Shown piece by piece: positions 7,766-13,391 of a stretch of DNA of 13,391 nucleotides; the stretch's first letter is position 1; each line of letters begins with the position of its first letter. This DNA is from Bacteroidales bacterium (GTDB lineage Bacteria; Bacteroidota; Bacteroidia; Bacteroidales; UBA1402): the NCBI GenBank assembly GCA_003506275.1, contig DOBD01000209.1, forward strand, positions 18,529 to 31,919. Direction: 5' to 3'. Below the pieces are notes generated by a model. The model was not told where the DNA came from. It searched no databases and worked only from the letters and a program-made list of their open reading frames with translations. The translations under genes were made by a program, and so were the position numbers.

Positions 7766-9973
7766 ATGAAAAAAACCCTTGTCGCACTCAGTGCCCTGTT
7801 GCTAACTTGTCCAGCCTGGGCCCAGATCAAACTTGATGTGGATGCCGGCACACGCGTTGCCACCGTCACCAAACTCTTTAACGGCACCAACATCGAAGAC
7901 CTCAACAACCAGACCAACGGCGGTATGTTCAGCCAATTGATCCATGGAGAAGCCTTTGAAGAAGGCATTGACGTGGATTACCTGAAGCTCGACCGCAGTG
8001 ACTATTCCAAAATCTACGTCGTCCTGGACGAACGCCGGATACCTCACCTCATCACCCAGACCGACATCTATTCGAGGGTAACCTGGAACCACCTGAGCGA
8101 AAAGTATGATTTTCACTCCAAGGACATTTACAACACCAGGCCCTTCAGAGGTCCCCGTGAGATTTCGGGTTGGTCATTCCCGGGTCGCTTCCTGGTCTTC
8201 GACTCCCTGCCCGCTCCCATCCAACGCACCATGCTGGAACGCGTAAACGGCTCGAAACAGGTATCCAAATACTGGGAAGCCTTCACCAACGGAGGCGCCC
8301 AGGCCGCCTATACCCTGGTACGCGACGGTCAAGCCTACATCGGCAGGCAGACGCAACGTATCGCGCTAACCAGCGGTAGCGGAGAAGCCGGACTAACCAA
8401 CCACGGTCTCTACAAGCAAGGCATCCGTTTTGATGCCGGCAAACCCTACGACGGCATCCTGCGGATCAAGGCCGACAAACCCACCACCATCCACCTGTCC
8501 TTGCGCAACGAAAAAGGCCGTGTCCTGGCCGAAAAACCCTATACGCTTAAAGGTGACGGCAGCTACGAAAGAATTACCTTTGAACTCACCCCCAACGCCA
8601 ACACCATCAAAGGCAGCTTCGGTGTATCCCTTAAGAACCAGGGTAGCATCGACCTAGGCTTCGCCTTCCTGCAACCAGGCACCTGGGGACGCATCCCGGG
8701 CGGTTGGCCCATCCGCACCCAATTTACCGACGCCCTCAAACGCCAGGGCATTACCGCCTTCAGGTACAACGGATCCATGGTCGACGTGGGTGCCGACACC
8801 TACCTCTACCGTTGGAAAAAAATGATAGGCCCGGTCGATGAACGCAGGGTCACCTTCCGCAGCGGCTTCAACCCCTATGCCACCCACAGTTTTGGCTTTA
8901 TTGAAATGTTGCAAGCCGCCGAAGCCATCGACGCCATCGCCATCATCGGCATGAGCATGGACGAAACGGCCGAAGACATCAGCGACTTCGTGGAATACGT
9001 CAACGGCCCCGTCACTTCCACCTGGGGCGCTCTCAGGGCCAAGCACGGCCATCCCAAGCCTTACGGTCTCCAATATATCCAGGTAGATAACGAACGTCCT
9101 ATGACCCGTGGTTATGTGGAATGCATGAAGAAATTCGCCACAGCTGCCTGGAAAGTCGATCCTTCGGTGTCCATCATGACCTCCCTTAACATTGGTGGCA
9201 ACGGTTTTAAACGCGGTTCAGAAGCGTATGACCTGGCATCCGAACTGGCCGGCTGGTTTATGGCTCAAGGCAAAGGCGACAAGCTGGCCTGGGACCCCCA
9301 CTACAGTGGAGACAGGCGATTTGCCGACAGAGGCGACGCCTACCTGAATGAAATGGGCATCAACCTGCAAAAGGAACTCGCCATCGACCACCCGGGCTTC
9401 AAACTGCACCTCCACCCCATGGAAGAAAACGGCAGCCGTTGTGACTGGGATCGTGGCCTGGCCCACGCCCACAACTGGAACACCAACCAACGCTACGGCG
9501 ACAGCTTCACCATGCTGGGTACCGCCAACACCTTCCAGCCCCACGGCCTGCACTACATGTGGGATCAGGGACGCATTCACTACACGGCCGACACCATTTG
9601 GTTCCAACCCTCAGCCCATGTGGACGAAATGATCATGAAGACCTGGAAGCCAACCGTGGTCAAGGCTGTCAGCAGCGACGAAGAAACCCTTGACGTTACG
9701 GCCAAGATTAGTGAAAATGGCAACGAGCTGAGCCTGTATGTGGTCAACACCACCGATAAACCGGCCGATGCCGTGATCAACATCGCCAATTTCAAGGGCT
9801 TCAAGTCCAAGGCCACCATCACGACCATCGGTGGTTGCGAACTGACGGATTTCAACACCTACACCGAGATGAACAAGGTGGTACCCGTCACCAAACAAGG
9901 CAAACTGGCCACCAAGAACGCCACCTATACCTTCCCGAAATACTCGTTCACCGTTATCACTGTGAAACGCTAA
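7766..9973 (+). CDS. Secreted alpha-L-arabinofuranosidase, GH51-like, divergent
   Basis: Family members release terminal arabinofuranose from arabinan or arabinoxylan. This 735-residue protein starts with a clear type I signal peptide (MKK, hydrophobic core, AWA cleavage site before Gln20), so it is periplasmic or exported. Residues 36-66 resemble the GH51 opening strand and the 'GG-x-aelv-R-FE' region, here GGMFSQLIHGEAFEE. A beta-sandwich, CBM-like segment spans about 175-300. The (beta/alpha)8 barrel starts near 300 (LQPGTWGR, then AFRYNGSM in the place of RFPGG). The acid/base is probably Glu443 in QVDNERP, where most GH51 enzymes have GNE. The nucleophile is probably Glu553 or Glu554 in HPMEENGSRCD. 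A C-terminal beta-sandwich covers about 630-735. Residues 67-150 appear to be an insertion not usual in the family. The gene stands alone, without SusC/SusD neighbours, and is followed by a hairpin and an AraC-type regulator gene. Clan is confident; exact substrate is not. Confidence 0.8.
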   Translation: MKKTLVALSALLLTCPAWAQIKLDVDAGTRVATVTKLFNGTNIEDLNNQTNGGMFSQLIHGEAFEEGIDVDYLKLDRSDYSKIYVVLDERRIPHLITQTDIYSRVTWNHLSEKYDFHSKDIYNTRPFRGPREISGWSFPGRFLVFDSLPAPIQRTMLERVNGSKQVSKYWEAFTNGGAQAAYTLVRDGQAYIGRQTQRIALTSGSGEAGLTNHGLYKQGIRFDAGKPYDGILRIKADKPTTIHLSLRNEKGRVLAEKPYTLKGDGSYERITFELTPNANTIKGSFGVSLKNQGSIDLGFAFLQPGTWGRIPGGWPIRTQFTDALKRQGITAFRYNGSMVDVGADTYLYRWKKMIGPVDERRVTFRSGFNPYATHSFGFIEMLQAAEAIDAIAIIGMSMDETAEDISDFVEYVNGPVTSTWGALRAKHGHPKPYGLQYIQVDNERPMTRGYVECMKKFATAAWKVDPSVSIMTSLNIGGNGFKRGSEAYDLASELAGWFMAQGKGDKLAWDPHYSGDRRFADRGDAYLNEMGINLQKELAIDHPGFKLHLHPMEENGSRCDWDRGLAHAHNWNTNQRYGDSFTMLGTANTFQPHGLHYMWDQGRIHYTADTIWFQPSAHVDEMIMKTWKPTVVKAVSSDEETLDVTAKISENGNELSLYVVNTTDKPADAVINIANFKGFKSKATITTIGGCELTDFNTYTEMNKVVPVTKQGKLATKNATYTFPKYSFTVITVKR

Positions 9974-10005
9974 TGGGATGCCACCCCGTCAGGGTTGGCA
10001 TCCCA
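9974..10005 (+). terminator. Hairpin immediately after the arabinofuranosidase stop
   Basis: A perfect 10-bp stem, TGGGATGCCA (9974-9983) with TGGCATCCCA (9996-10005), is extended by CCC/GGG (9984-9986 with 9992-9994) across a bulged T. It begins at the base right after the TAA. No T-run follows, so it may be a 3'-end stabilising structure or a terminator of non-classical type. Its design is nearly the same as the hairpin at 11104-11132. Confidence 0.65.
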
Positions 10006-10045
10006 TAGAGCAAGATTTGCAAAGCGACAATAACCACCTTTTTCC

Positions 10046-10053
10046 TATTTTTG
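10046..10053 (+). promoter_or_regulatory. Candidate -7 box for the AraC-type regulator gene
   Basis: TATTTTTG matches TAnnTTTG and lies 54 bases before the ATG at 10108. The nearest TTTG upstream (10016-10019) is 26 bases away, longer than the usual spacing, so the promoter is probably weak. The long dyad at 10055-10088 starts just after this box. Confidence 0.45.
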
Positions 10054-10054
10054 T

Positions 10055-10088
10055 ACACCCTGCCCGACGATGATGTCAGGCAGGGTGT
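10055..10088 (+). promoter_or_regulatory. Dyad symmetry in the leader of the AraC-type gene
   Basis: Perfect 10-bp arms ACACCCTGCC (10055-10064) and GGCAGGGTGT (10079-10088) surround 14 bases. GAC (10066-10068) and GTC (10075-10077) inside can pair further. It lies between the candidate -7 box and the start codon. It could be an operator for autoregulation or, as RNA, a leader hairpin ending 19 bases before the start codon. Confidence 0.55.
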
Positions 10089-10107
10089 CACGTTTCAATA
10101 GACAGCC

Positions 10108-11052
10108 ATGGATGTACAGGAAATCAGCAAACAGGCCTACACAGCCCGCATCAACAAAGTGATGGATTACATCGGTCAACACCTCGACCAACCCATTGAC
10201 CTATCCGTCATGGCCGATATCGCCTCATTTTCTCCCTATCATTTCCACCGCATTTTCACCTACCTGCTCAACGAAACCCCCAACAACTTCGTTTCCAGGA
10301 TCAAGTTGGAGAAAGCGGCTCAGCTGCTCCACGACAGTCCTCGTAGCAGCATTACGGACATCGCCCTTCGCTGCGGTTTTAGCAACGCGTCCTCGTTCAG
10401 CAGGGCTTTCAAGCAACATTTCGGCGTGAGCGCCACCGACTTCCGGCAAAAAAGCAAGGCCATATTTGTCAAAGATGGTCTGCGGTATAGCAAGGATGGC
10501 ACATTGATCAGCAAGATTGGAAAAGCCTATGAGCCAGTTAAAGGCCACCTTTGTCCTGTCGAACTTAATCAATTAATCATGATGAAAACAACCATCGAAG
10601 TCAAGCAAATGCCAGCGTTGCAACTGATCTACTGCCGGCACATGGGCGCGTTCAACCAGATTGGACAAGCCTACGAGAAACTGTTCAAATGGGCAGGCCC
10701 CAGAGGACTGGTCACGCCCACTTCCAAAACCGTCACCGTTTACCACGACGACCCCTCTATCACCAGTATAGAGAAGGTCCGTCAGGATGCCAGCCTCATC
10801 GTGGATGGCGATGTGAAAGTGGATGGCGAAATCGGTAAGTCCACCGTGACAGGCGGCAAGTACGCTGTTGGGCGCTTTGAACTCAAGGAAACGGAATTCG
10901 AACAGGCGTGGAACACCATGTGTGCCTGGCTCACCGAAAGTGGTTACCAACCAGGCGACGGCTCCACGTACGAATTGTACCACAACGACTACAACGCCCA
11001 CCCCGAACACCGCTTTATCGTGGACATCTGTATCCCGGTAAAACCCCTCTAA
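10108..11052 (+). CDS. AraC-family regulator with GyrI-like effector-binding domain
   Basis: A 314-residue one-component transcription regulator. Residues 12-115 are an AraC-type double helix-turn-helix: the first HTH at about 32-53 (DLSVMADIASFSPYHFHRIF), the second at about 81-105, with SITDIALRCGFSNASSFSRAFKQHFG matching the family signature. A linker follows, and residues 160-313 form a GyrI-like/SOUL-fold domain that in relatives binds small amphipathic or drug-like molecules. The conserved pocket glutamate is probably Glu289 in YELYHND, and the ending HRFIVDICIPV is typical. This is the MarA/Rob-like layout with the DNA-binding domain first. It lies 134 bases after the arabinofuranosidase gene behind a hairpin and has its own candidate promoter and dyad, so it may be transcribed separately. 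Ligand and target genes are unknown; a link to arabinose use is not supported, because the ligand domain is not the AraC sugar cupin. Confidence 0.92.
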   Translation: MDVQEISKQAYTARINKVMDYIGQHLDQPIDLSVMADIASFSPYHFHRIFTYLLNETPNNFVSRIKLEKAAQLLHDSPRSSITDIALRCGFSNASSFSRAFKQHFGVSATDFRQKSKAIFVKDGLRYSKDGTLISKIGKAYEPVKGHLCPVELNQLIMMKTTIEVKQMPALQLIYCRHMGAFNQIGQAYEKLFKWAGPRGLVTPTSKTVTVYHDDPSITSIEKVRQDASLIVDGDVKVDGEIGKSTVTGGKYAVGRFELKETEFEQAWNTMCAWLTESGYQPGDGSTYELYHNDYNAHPEHRFIVDICIPVKPL

Positions 11053-11106
11053 CCCGCTGAACCCGCTGGACCCGCTGAACTCGCTGGACCCGCTGGACCC
11101 GTTGGA
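11053..11106. repeat. Six tandem 9-bp repeats directly after the regulator stop codon
   Basis: Six head-to-tail copies of CCCGCTGRA (11053-11061, 11062-11070, 11071-11079, 11080-11088, 11089-11097, 11098-11106). Copies 1 and 3 are identical (CCCGCTGAA), as are copies 2 and 5 (CCCGCTGGA). Copy 4 has one change (CTC) and copy 6 one (GTT). The array starts at the base after the TAA and stays in the regulator's frame, where it would read as Pro-Ala-Glu/Gly units. It abuts the hairpin at 11104-11132. The pattern suggests a minisatellite that may vary in copy number between strains. Confidence 0.95.
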
Positions 11107-11132
11107 TGGCACCCCCGCAGGGGTTGCCATCC
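11104..11132 (+). terminator. Hairpin after the regulator gene, twin of the one at 9974
   Basis: GGATGGCA (11104-11111) pairs with TGCCATCC (11125-11132). The stem continues as CCCC/GGGG (11112-11115 with 11120-11123) across a bulged T at 11124. Only a mixed pyrimidine-rich stretch, CTCTTT, follows some bases later, so classical termination is uncertain. The gene-free stretch 11053-11362 holds, in order, the tandem repeats, this hairpin, about 100 AT-rich bases without recognised content, the dyad at 11235, and the vapBC control region. Confidence 0.6.
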
Positions 11133-11234
11133 TTGGCTCTCTTTACAACGGTTCTCTGCCATTTGTTTTAAAGTTTTAATCCCGCTCATTTATAACCAGC
11201 TTTTAATCAGTCACCTTTAACAGTCTGATATCGA

Positions 11235-11250
11235 GCAAAATTATTTTTGC
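11235..11250. other. Short AT-rich dyad upstream of the vapBC control region
   Basis: GCAAAA (11235-11240) and TTTTGC (11245-11250) flank TTAT. The second arm overlaps a TATTTTTG (11242-11249) that matches a -7 box but has no partner -33. It may be a protein-binding site, a remnant promoter or chance in AT-rich DNA. Confidence 0.3.
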
Positions 11251-11281
11251 AGATTGTTGTTTTCCTCAATTGGCATGGTCA

Positions 11282-11301
11282 TATTTGTAACCATACAAAT
11301 A
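11282..11301. promoter_or_regulatory. Upstream vapBC operator palindrome
   Basis: Perfect 8-bp arms TATTTGTA (11282-11289) and TACAAATA (11294-11301) surround ACCA. The same TATTTGTA half-site is repeated exactly in the promoter palindrome at 11332-11353, with centres about 51 bases apart. This arrangement fits binding by a ribbon-helix-helix antitoxin or antitoxin-toxin complex at two sites. Confidence 0.6.
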
Positions 11302-11307
11302 AAAGCA

Positions 11308-11339
11308 TTTGCAAAATACGGATTGAAATCGTATATTTG
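11308..11339 (+). promoter_or_regulatory. Bacteroidota-type promoter for vapBC
   Basis: TTTG (11308-11311) and TATATTTG (11332-11339) are spaced by 20 bases, the best match to the phylum's promoter consensus in this window. The start codon at 11363 is 23 bases downstream, so the leader is short. It contains a purine-rich AGGTAGGA (11353-11360) that could act as ribosome binding site. Confidence 0.8.
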
Positions 11340-11353
11340 TACGTATAAATATA
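11332..11353. promoter_or_regulatory. Promoter-overlapping vapBC operator palindrome
   Basis: Arms TATATTTGTA (11332-11341) and TATAAATATA (11344-11353) around CG pair at 9 of 10 positions. The palindrome covers the -7 box and the expected transcription start, so a bound protein would block transcription. It shares the TATTTGTA half-site with 11282-11301. Confidence 0.65.
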
Positions 11354-11362
11354 GGTAGGATT

Positions 11363-11620
11363 ATGGATGCAAAGTTGACATTGAAACTAGACAAACACGT
11401 CATTGACAGAGCAAAGGGTTATGCTTCTTCTCAAAAAAGGAGTCTTTCCCGCCTAATCGAGTCATACCTAAAATCGTTAGTTGATACGGATAAAACTGAG
11501 ATTAAGGATACTATTGAGATTTCTCCTTTCGTAAAGAGTCTCCAGACGGGGGTGAAGATTCCAGCTGATTATGATTACAAAAAGGCATATGGCGACTATT
11601 TAGCAGAAAAACACAGATGA
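11363..11620 (+). CDS. Ribbon-helix-helix antitoxin, DUF6364-type (VapB role)
   Basis: An 85-residue protein that should neutralise the PIN toxin encoded next to it and repress their shared promoter. Residues 4-10 (KLTLKLD) form the DNA-contacting beta strand. Residues 11-24 are the first helix and about 27-40 (SLSRLIESYLKSLV) the second, a typical ribbon-helix-helix; LTLKLD...IDRAKGYA...SLSRLIE is the pattern of Bacteroidota DUF6364 proteins. The C-terminal half (45-85), with ISPFVKSLQTGVKIPADYDYKKAY, is the likely toxin-binding part. The stop codon overlaps the toxin's start (ATGA), so the two are translationally coupled. The sequence is much richer in A+T than the flanking genes, indicating horizontal transfer. 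The two palindromes upstream are probable binding sites. The pairing with a PIN protein makes the antitoxin call strong. Confidence 0.9.
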   Translation: MDAKLTLKLDKHVIDRAKGYASSQKRSLSRLIESYLKSLVDTDKTEIKDTIEISPFVKSLQTGVKIPADYDYKKAYGDYLAEKHR

Positions 11621-12054
11621 TAGAGAAGTTGTTTTTAGACACAAATGTTGTCATTGACTTGCTTGGTGAAAGAGCCACTTTCTATGTATCTGCTGCTAAA
11701 ATAGCTACGCTTGCAGATAAGGGCATTGTAGAGATATATGTTTCAGCATTGACCTATTCAACAGTTTATTATATTCTCGCAAGATTTGAAAATCCGGAGA
11801 TTGTAAAAGAGAAAATCGGAAAGCTTAAGGTGATTGCGGAAACATGTGATTTAACAGATAAGATTATAGATAAAGGCCTGTTATCAAAGTTTTCAGATTA
11901 TGAGGATTCATTACAATATTATTCTGCTGCAGAAATGAATTGCAACATAATAATCACAAGAAATGGAAAAGATTTTAAAGAATCTGACATTCCAGTTATG
12001 ACACCTGATGAATATTTGAATAGTTTAAAAACGACTAAAAACTACACCAAATAA
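11617..12054 (+). CDS. PIN-domain ribonuclease toxin (VapC-like)
   Basis: A 145-residue PIN-domain protein, predicted to be a Mg2+-dependent RNase that cuts tRNA or rRNA when its antitoxin is lost. The acidic site is visible: Asp8 in FLDTNVVIDLL, a possible Glu39 or equivalent, Asp94/Glu96/Asp97 in SDYEDSLQYYSA, and TRNGKDF (114-120) with Asp119. All expected catalytic positions appear intact. It starts at the ATG overlapping the antitoxin stop by four bases. The family-typical ending TPDEYLNSL is reached at about residue 137. The remaining residues KTTKNYTK are encoded in DNA that adjoins and partly overlaps an IS3 transposase remnant on the other strand, so this tail may have been altered by the insertion element. 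AT-rich like the antitoxin gene. Activity is likely retained, but this is inferred. Confidence 0.9.
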   Translation: MIEKLFLDTNVVIDLLGERATFYVSAAKIATLADKGIVEIYVSALTYSTVYYILARFENPEIVKEKIGKLKVIAETCDLTDKIIDKGLLSKFSDYEDSLQYYSAAEMNCNIIITRNGKDFKESDIPVMTPDEYLNSLKTTKNYTK

Positions 12055-12218
12055 ATAGCATTCCTTAAACTTCTCCACTTCATATCTCTGTCCTCAGATA
12101 GGTTGGCCGCCTTTACCGGAGTCAGCATGCCAATACTCATATGAGGCCTTTCATTGTTATAGAAGCCTACAGCAACCGACACGGCGGTAATAACTTCATC
12201 GATATGCCTGAATACCAA
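12042..12218 (-). pseudogene. C-terminal remnant of an IS3-family transposase
   Basis: On the minus strand a frame open from about 12218 to the stop codon at 12042-12044 encodes FRHIDEVITAV, then FYNNERPHMSIGMLTPVKAA, and ends KWRSLRNAIYLV. The YNNERPH...TP..A block is the characteristic end of the IS3-family integrase core and includes the region of the last catalytic Glu. Two adjacent stop codons lie just upstream (12219-12224), and the remaining 16 bases to 12240 are not transposase-like. All of OrfA and most of OrfB are gone, so it is a dead fragment of about 58 codons. Its 3' end overlaps vapC by 13 bases. It marks an insertion plus deletion between vapBC and the P-type ATPase gene. No convincing terminal inverted repeat can be assigned. 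Confidence 0.85.
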
Positions 12219-12240
12219 CTACTAAGGTCTACAACCCCAA

Positions 12241-13389
12241 TCACCCATCAACTCGTTTCCGCCTCTTCACCGCCTTGTACACTTCGAAGCCCAGCACGCT
12301 CAAGCCACCGGCCAGCGCAGCCACCAGCAAATCAGCCAAACGCGGTTGACCGAAGGCAAACAAGTCGCGCAGGAACGGTACCGTCAATGCAGCGGTCAAC
12401 GCACCCAGCGCCAGTCCCAGGATCCACTTGACGCTGGGGTTGGGCGTTTTCAGGATTTGGAAGATGTTTTTCTCCCTGGAACGCCAGGTCATGATGGTGC
12501 CAAGGTTGGCCATCAACAAGGTGGTAAACGACAGGGTACGCACGACCTCATCGCTGTATCCGCGGTACAAGCTCCAACCATACACGGCAAAGACCATGGC
12601 CATCACGGACAAACCGTGCAAACAAGCCGTCAGGATTTGCTGGTTACTGAAGAAGGCCCCTTTTGTCGAACGAGGCGGCCGCTTCATCAACGATGCCTCG
12701 GCCTCTTCCGACTCAAACACCACCGAACAAGCCGGGTCAATGATTAACTCCAGGAAGGCCACGTGCATGGGGAATAAAAGCAAGGGAGCCTGTGCAAAAA
12801 AGACCGGCACCACAGACAGCCCGATGATGGGCACATGGATAGCCAGGACATAACCAAATGCTTTTTGCATGTTGTCGTAGATGCGACGTCCCATTTGAAC
12901 CGCCGAAACAATGGAAGAGAAATTATCATCGGTCAACACCAATGAGGCCGCTTCCCTGGCCACGTCCGTACCACGGTCACCCATGGCAATACCAATGTGA
13001 GCCGCCTTAAGGGCAGGCGCATCATTCACCCCATCTCCCGTCATGGCCACCACCTCACCATTTCGCTGCAAAGCATTGACAATGGTCAGTTTCTGTTCAG
13101 GCACGACCCTGGCAATGATGGACGTGTCACGCAAAGCGGTACTCAGTTCATCCTCTGACATCGCACGCAGCTGGGTACCCGTCAGGCAGTGGTCGCTGTG
13201 GGTCAATCCGATTTCCCGACCAATGTTCTGAGCGGTCACCGGGTAGTCGCCCGTCAACATAATAACCCGTATACCAGCCTGGTAGCAGGCTTCAACAGAA
13301 TCACTCACTTCCGGTCTCACAGGGTCGGACAAGCCTATCAATCCAAGGAATTCAAAGTCAAAATCGTGCTGGTTTTCAGGCAAACCTGT
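12241..13389 (-). CDS. P-type cation-transporting ATPase, P2 (Ca2+-ATPase-like), N-terminal part missing
   Basis: The C-terminal 382 codons of an ATP-driven cation pump; the gene enters from the right edge, so the actuator domain, DKTG phosphorylation site and first membrane helices are outside the window. Counting from the TTG codon at 13383 (not a true start), the fragment shows FLGLIGLSDPVRPEV (12-26), the TGD motif (44-46), PEQKLTIV (95-102) and the hinge motif TGDGVNDAPALK (115-126). The membrane domain follows: M5 at about 172-196 with AIHVPIIGLSV, M6 with LELIIDPACSVVFESE (about 211-226), the cytosolic MKRPPR turn, then about four more helices. This matches bacterial P2A/P2B-type pumps annotated as calcium- or cation-translocating; the Asp in M6 (LIIDP) is a likely ligand. 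The ion is not certain. It ends VDG just before the IS3 remnant, and the end looks natural. Confidence 0.92.
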   Translation of the reverse strand, partial: TGLPENQHDFDFEFLGLIGLSDPVRPEVSDSVEACYQAGIRVIMLTGDYPVTAQNIGREIGLTHSDHCLTGTQLRAMSEDELSTALRDTSIIARVVPEQKLTIVNALQRNGEVVAMTGDGVNDAPALKAAHIGIAMGDRGTDVAREAASLVLTDDNFSSIVSAVQMGRRIYDNMQKAFGYVLAIHVPIIGLSVVPVFFAQAPLLLFPMHVAFLELIIDPACSVVFESEEAEASLMKRPPRSTKGAFFSNQQILTACLHGLSVMAMVFAVYGWSLYRGYSDEVVRTLSFTTLLMANLGTIMTWRSREKNIFQILKTPNPSVKWILGLALGALTAALTVPFLRDLFAFGQPRLADLLVAALAGGLSVLGFEVYKAVKRRKRVDG

Positions 13390-13391
13390 GA

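Noticed and set aside
10108..11052. AraC-type protein as the arabinose-responsive regulator of the neighbouring arabinofuranosidase
   Set aside because: The effector domain is GyrI-like at the C-terminus, not a sugar-binding cupin at the N-terminus, so adjacency alone is poor evidence.
11053..11106. Tandem repeats as a CRISPR array
   Set aside because: The 9-bp units are contiguous with no spacers, and no cas genes are present.
10573..11130. Minus-strand open frame of 185 codons with a Ser/Gly-rich start
   Set aside because: Its start is the complement of the 9-bp repeats and the rest is antisense to the AraC/GyrI gene; no independent coding evidence.
12428..12853. Plus-strand open frame of 141 codons opposite the P-type ATPase
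   Set aside because: Antisense to conserved membrane-domain coding sequence with no domain of its own.

Overview
The window looks like a chromosome segment from a Bacteroidota bacterium, probably Bacteroidales-like. Several genes have the phylum's characteristic promoter (TTTG, about 20 bases, then TAnnTTTG) instead of a classical -35/-10, and Shine-Dalgarno sites are mostly weak. The families also fit: a TamB-type protein, TlpA-like lipoproteins, a GH51 arabinofuranosidase and a DUF6364-type antitoxin. Genus cannot be resolved. Most genes are moderately GC-rich. The ATPase gene at 5083 and especially the toxin-antitoxin pair at 11363-12054 are clearly richer in A+T, which suggests acquisition.

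Layout, left to right. (1) A large TamB/AsmA-like envelope protein runs in from the left edge. (2) Two thioredoxin-fold exported proteins, a TlpA-like lipoprotein and a peroxiredoxin-like protein, form a likely operon closed by a strong intrinsic terminator. (3) A P-loop ATPase of the archaeal-ATPase (PF01637) type has its own promoter and overlaps tail to tail with a 464-residue unrecognised membrane-anchored protein on the minus strand. (4) Divergent from the latter is a secreted GH51-like alpha-L-arabinofuranosidase, followed by an AraC-family regulator fused to a GyrI-like ligand-binding domain. Both stop codons are followed by closely similar hairpins, and the regulator also by six tandem 9-bp repeats. 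(5) An AT-rich VapBC-type toxin-antitoxin operon has two matching palindromes at its promoter. Its 3' end runs into the tail of a degraded IS3-family transposase. (6) The C-terminal part of a P2-type cation-transporting ATPase runs in from the right edge on the minus strand.

Most of the window is ordinary chromosome: envelope assembly, redox homeostasis, glycan degradation and ion transport. The accessory part is the vapBC/IS3 scar at roughly 11235-12240. The least explained gene is the membrane-anchored protein at 6182-7576, and its tail-to-tail overlap with the ATPase deserves a comparative look. I do not see a clearly new multigene system. The best leads are the VapBC operator architecture, the IS scar overlapping the toxin's 3' end, the repeated 3' hairpins and minisatellite, and the unrecognised membrane protein.
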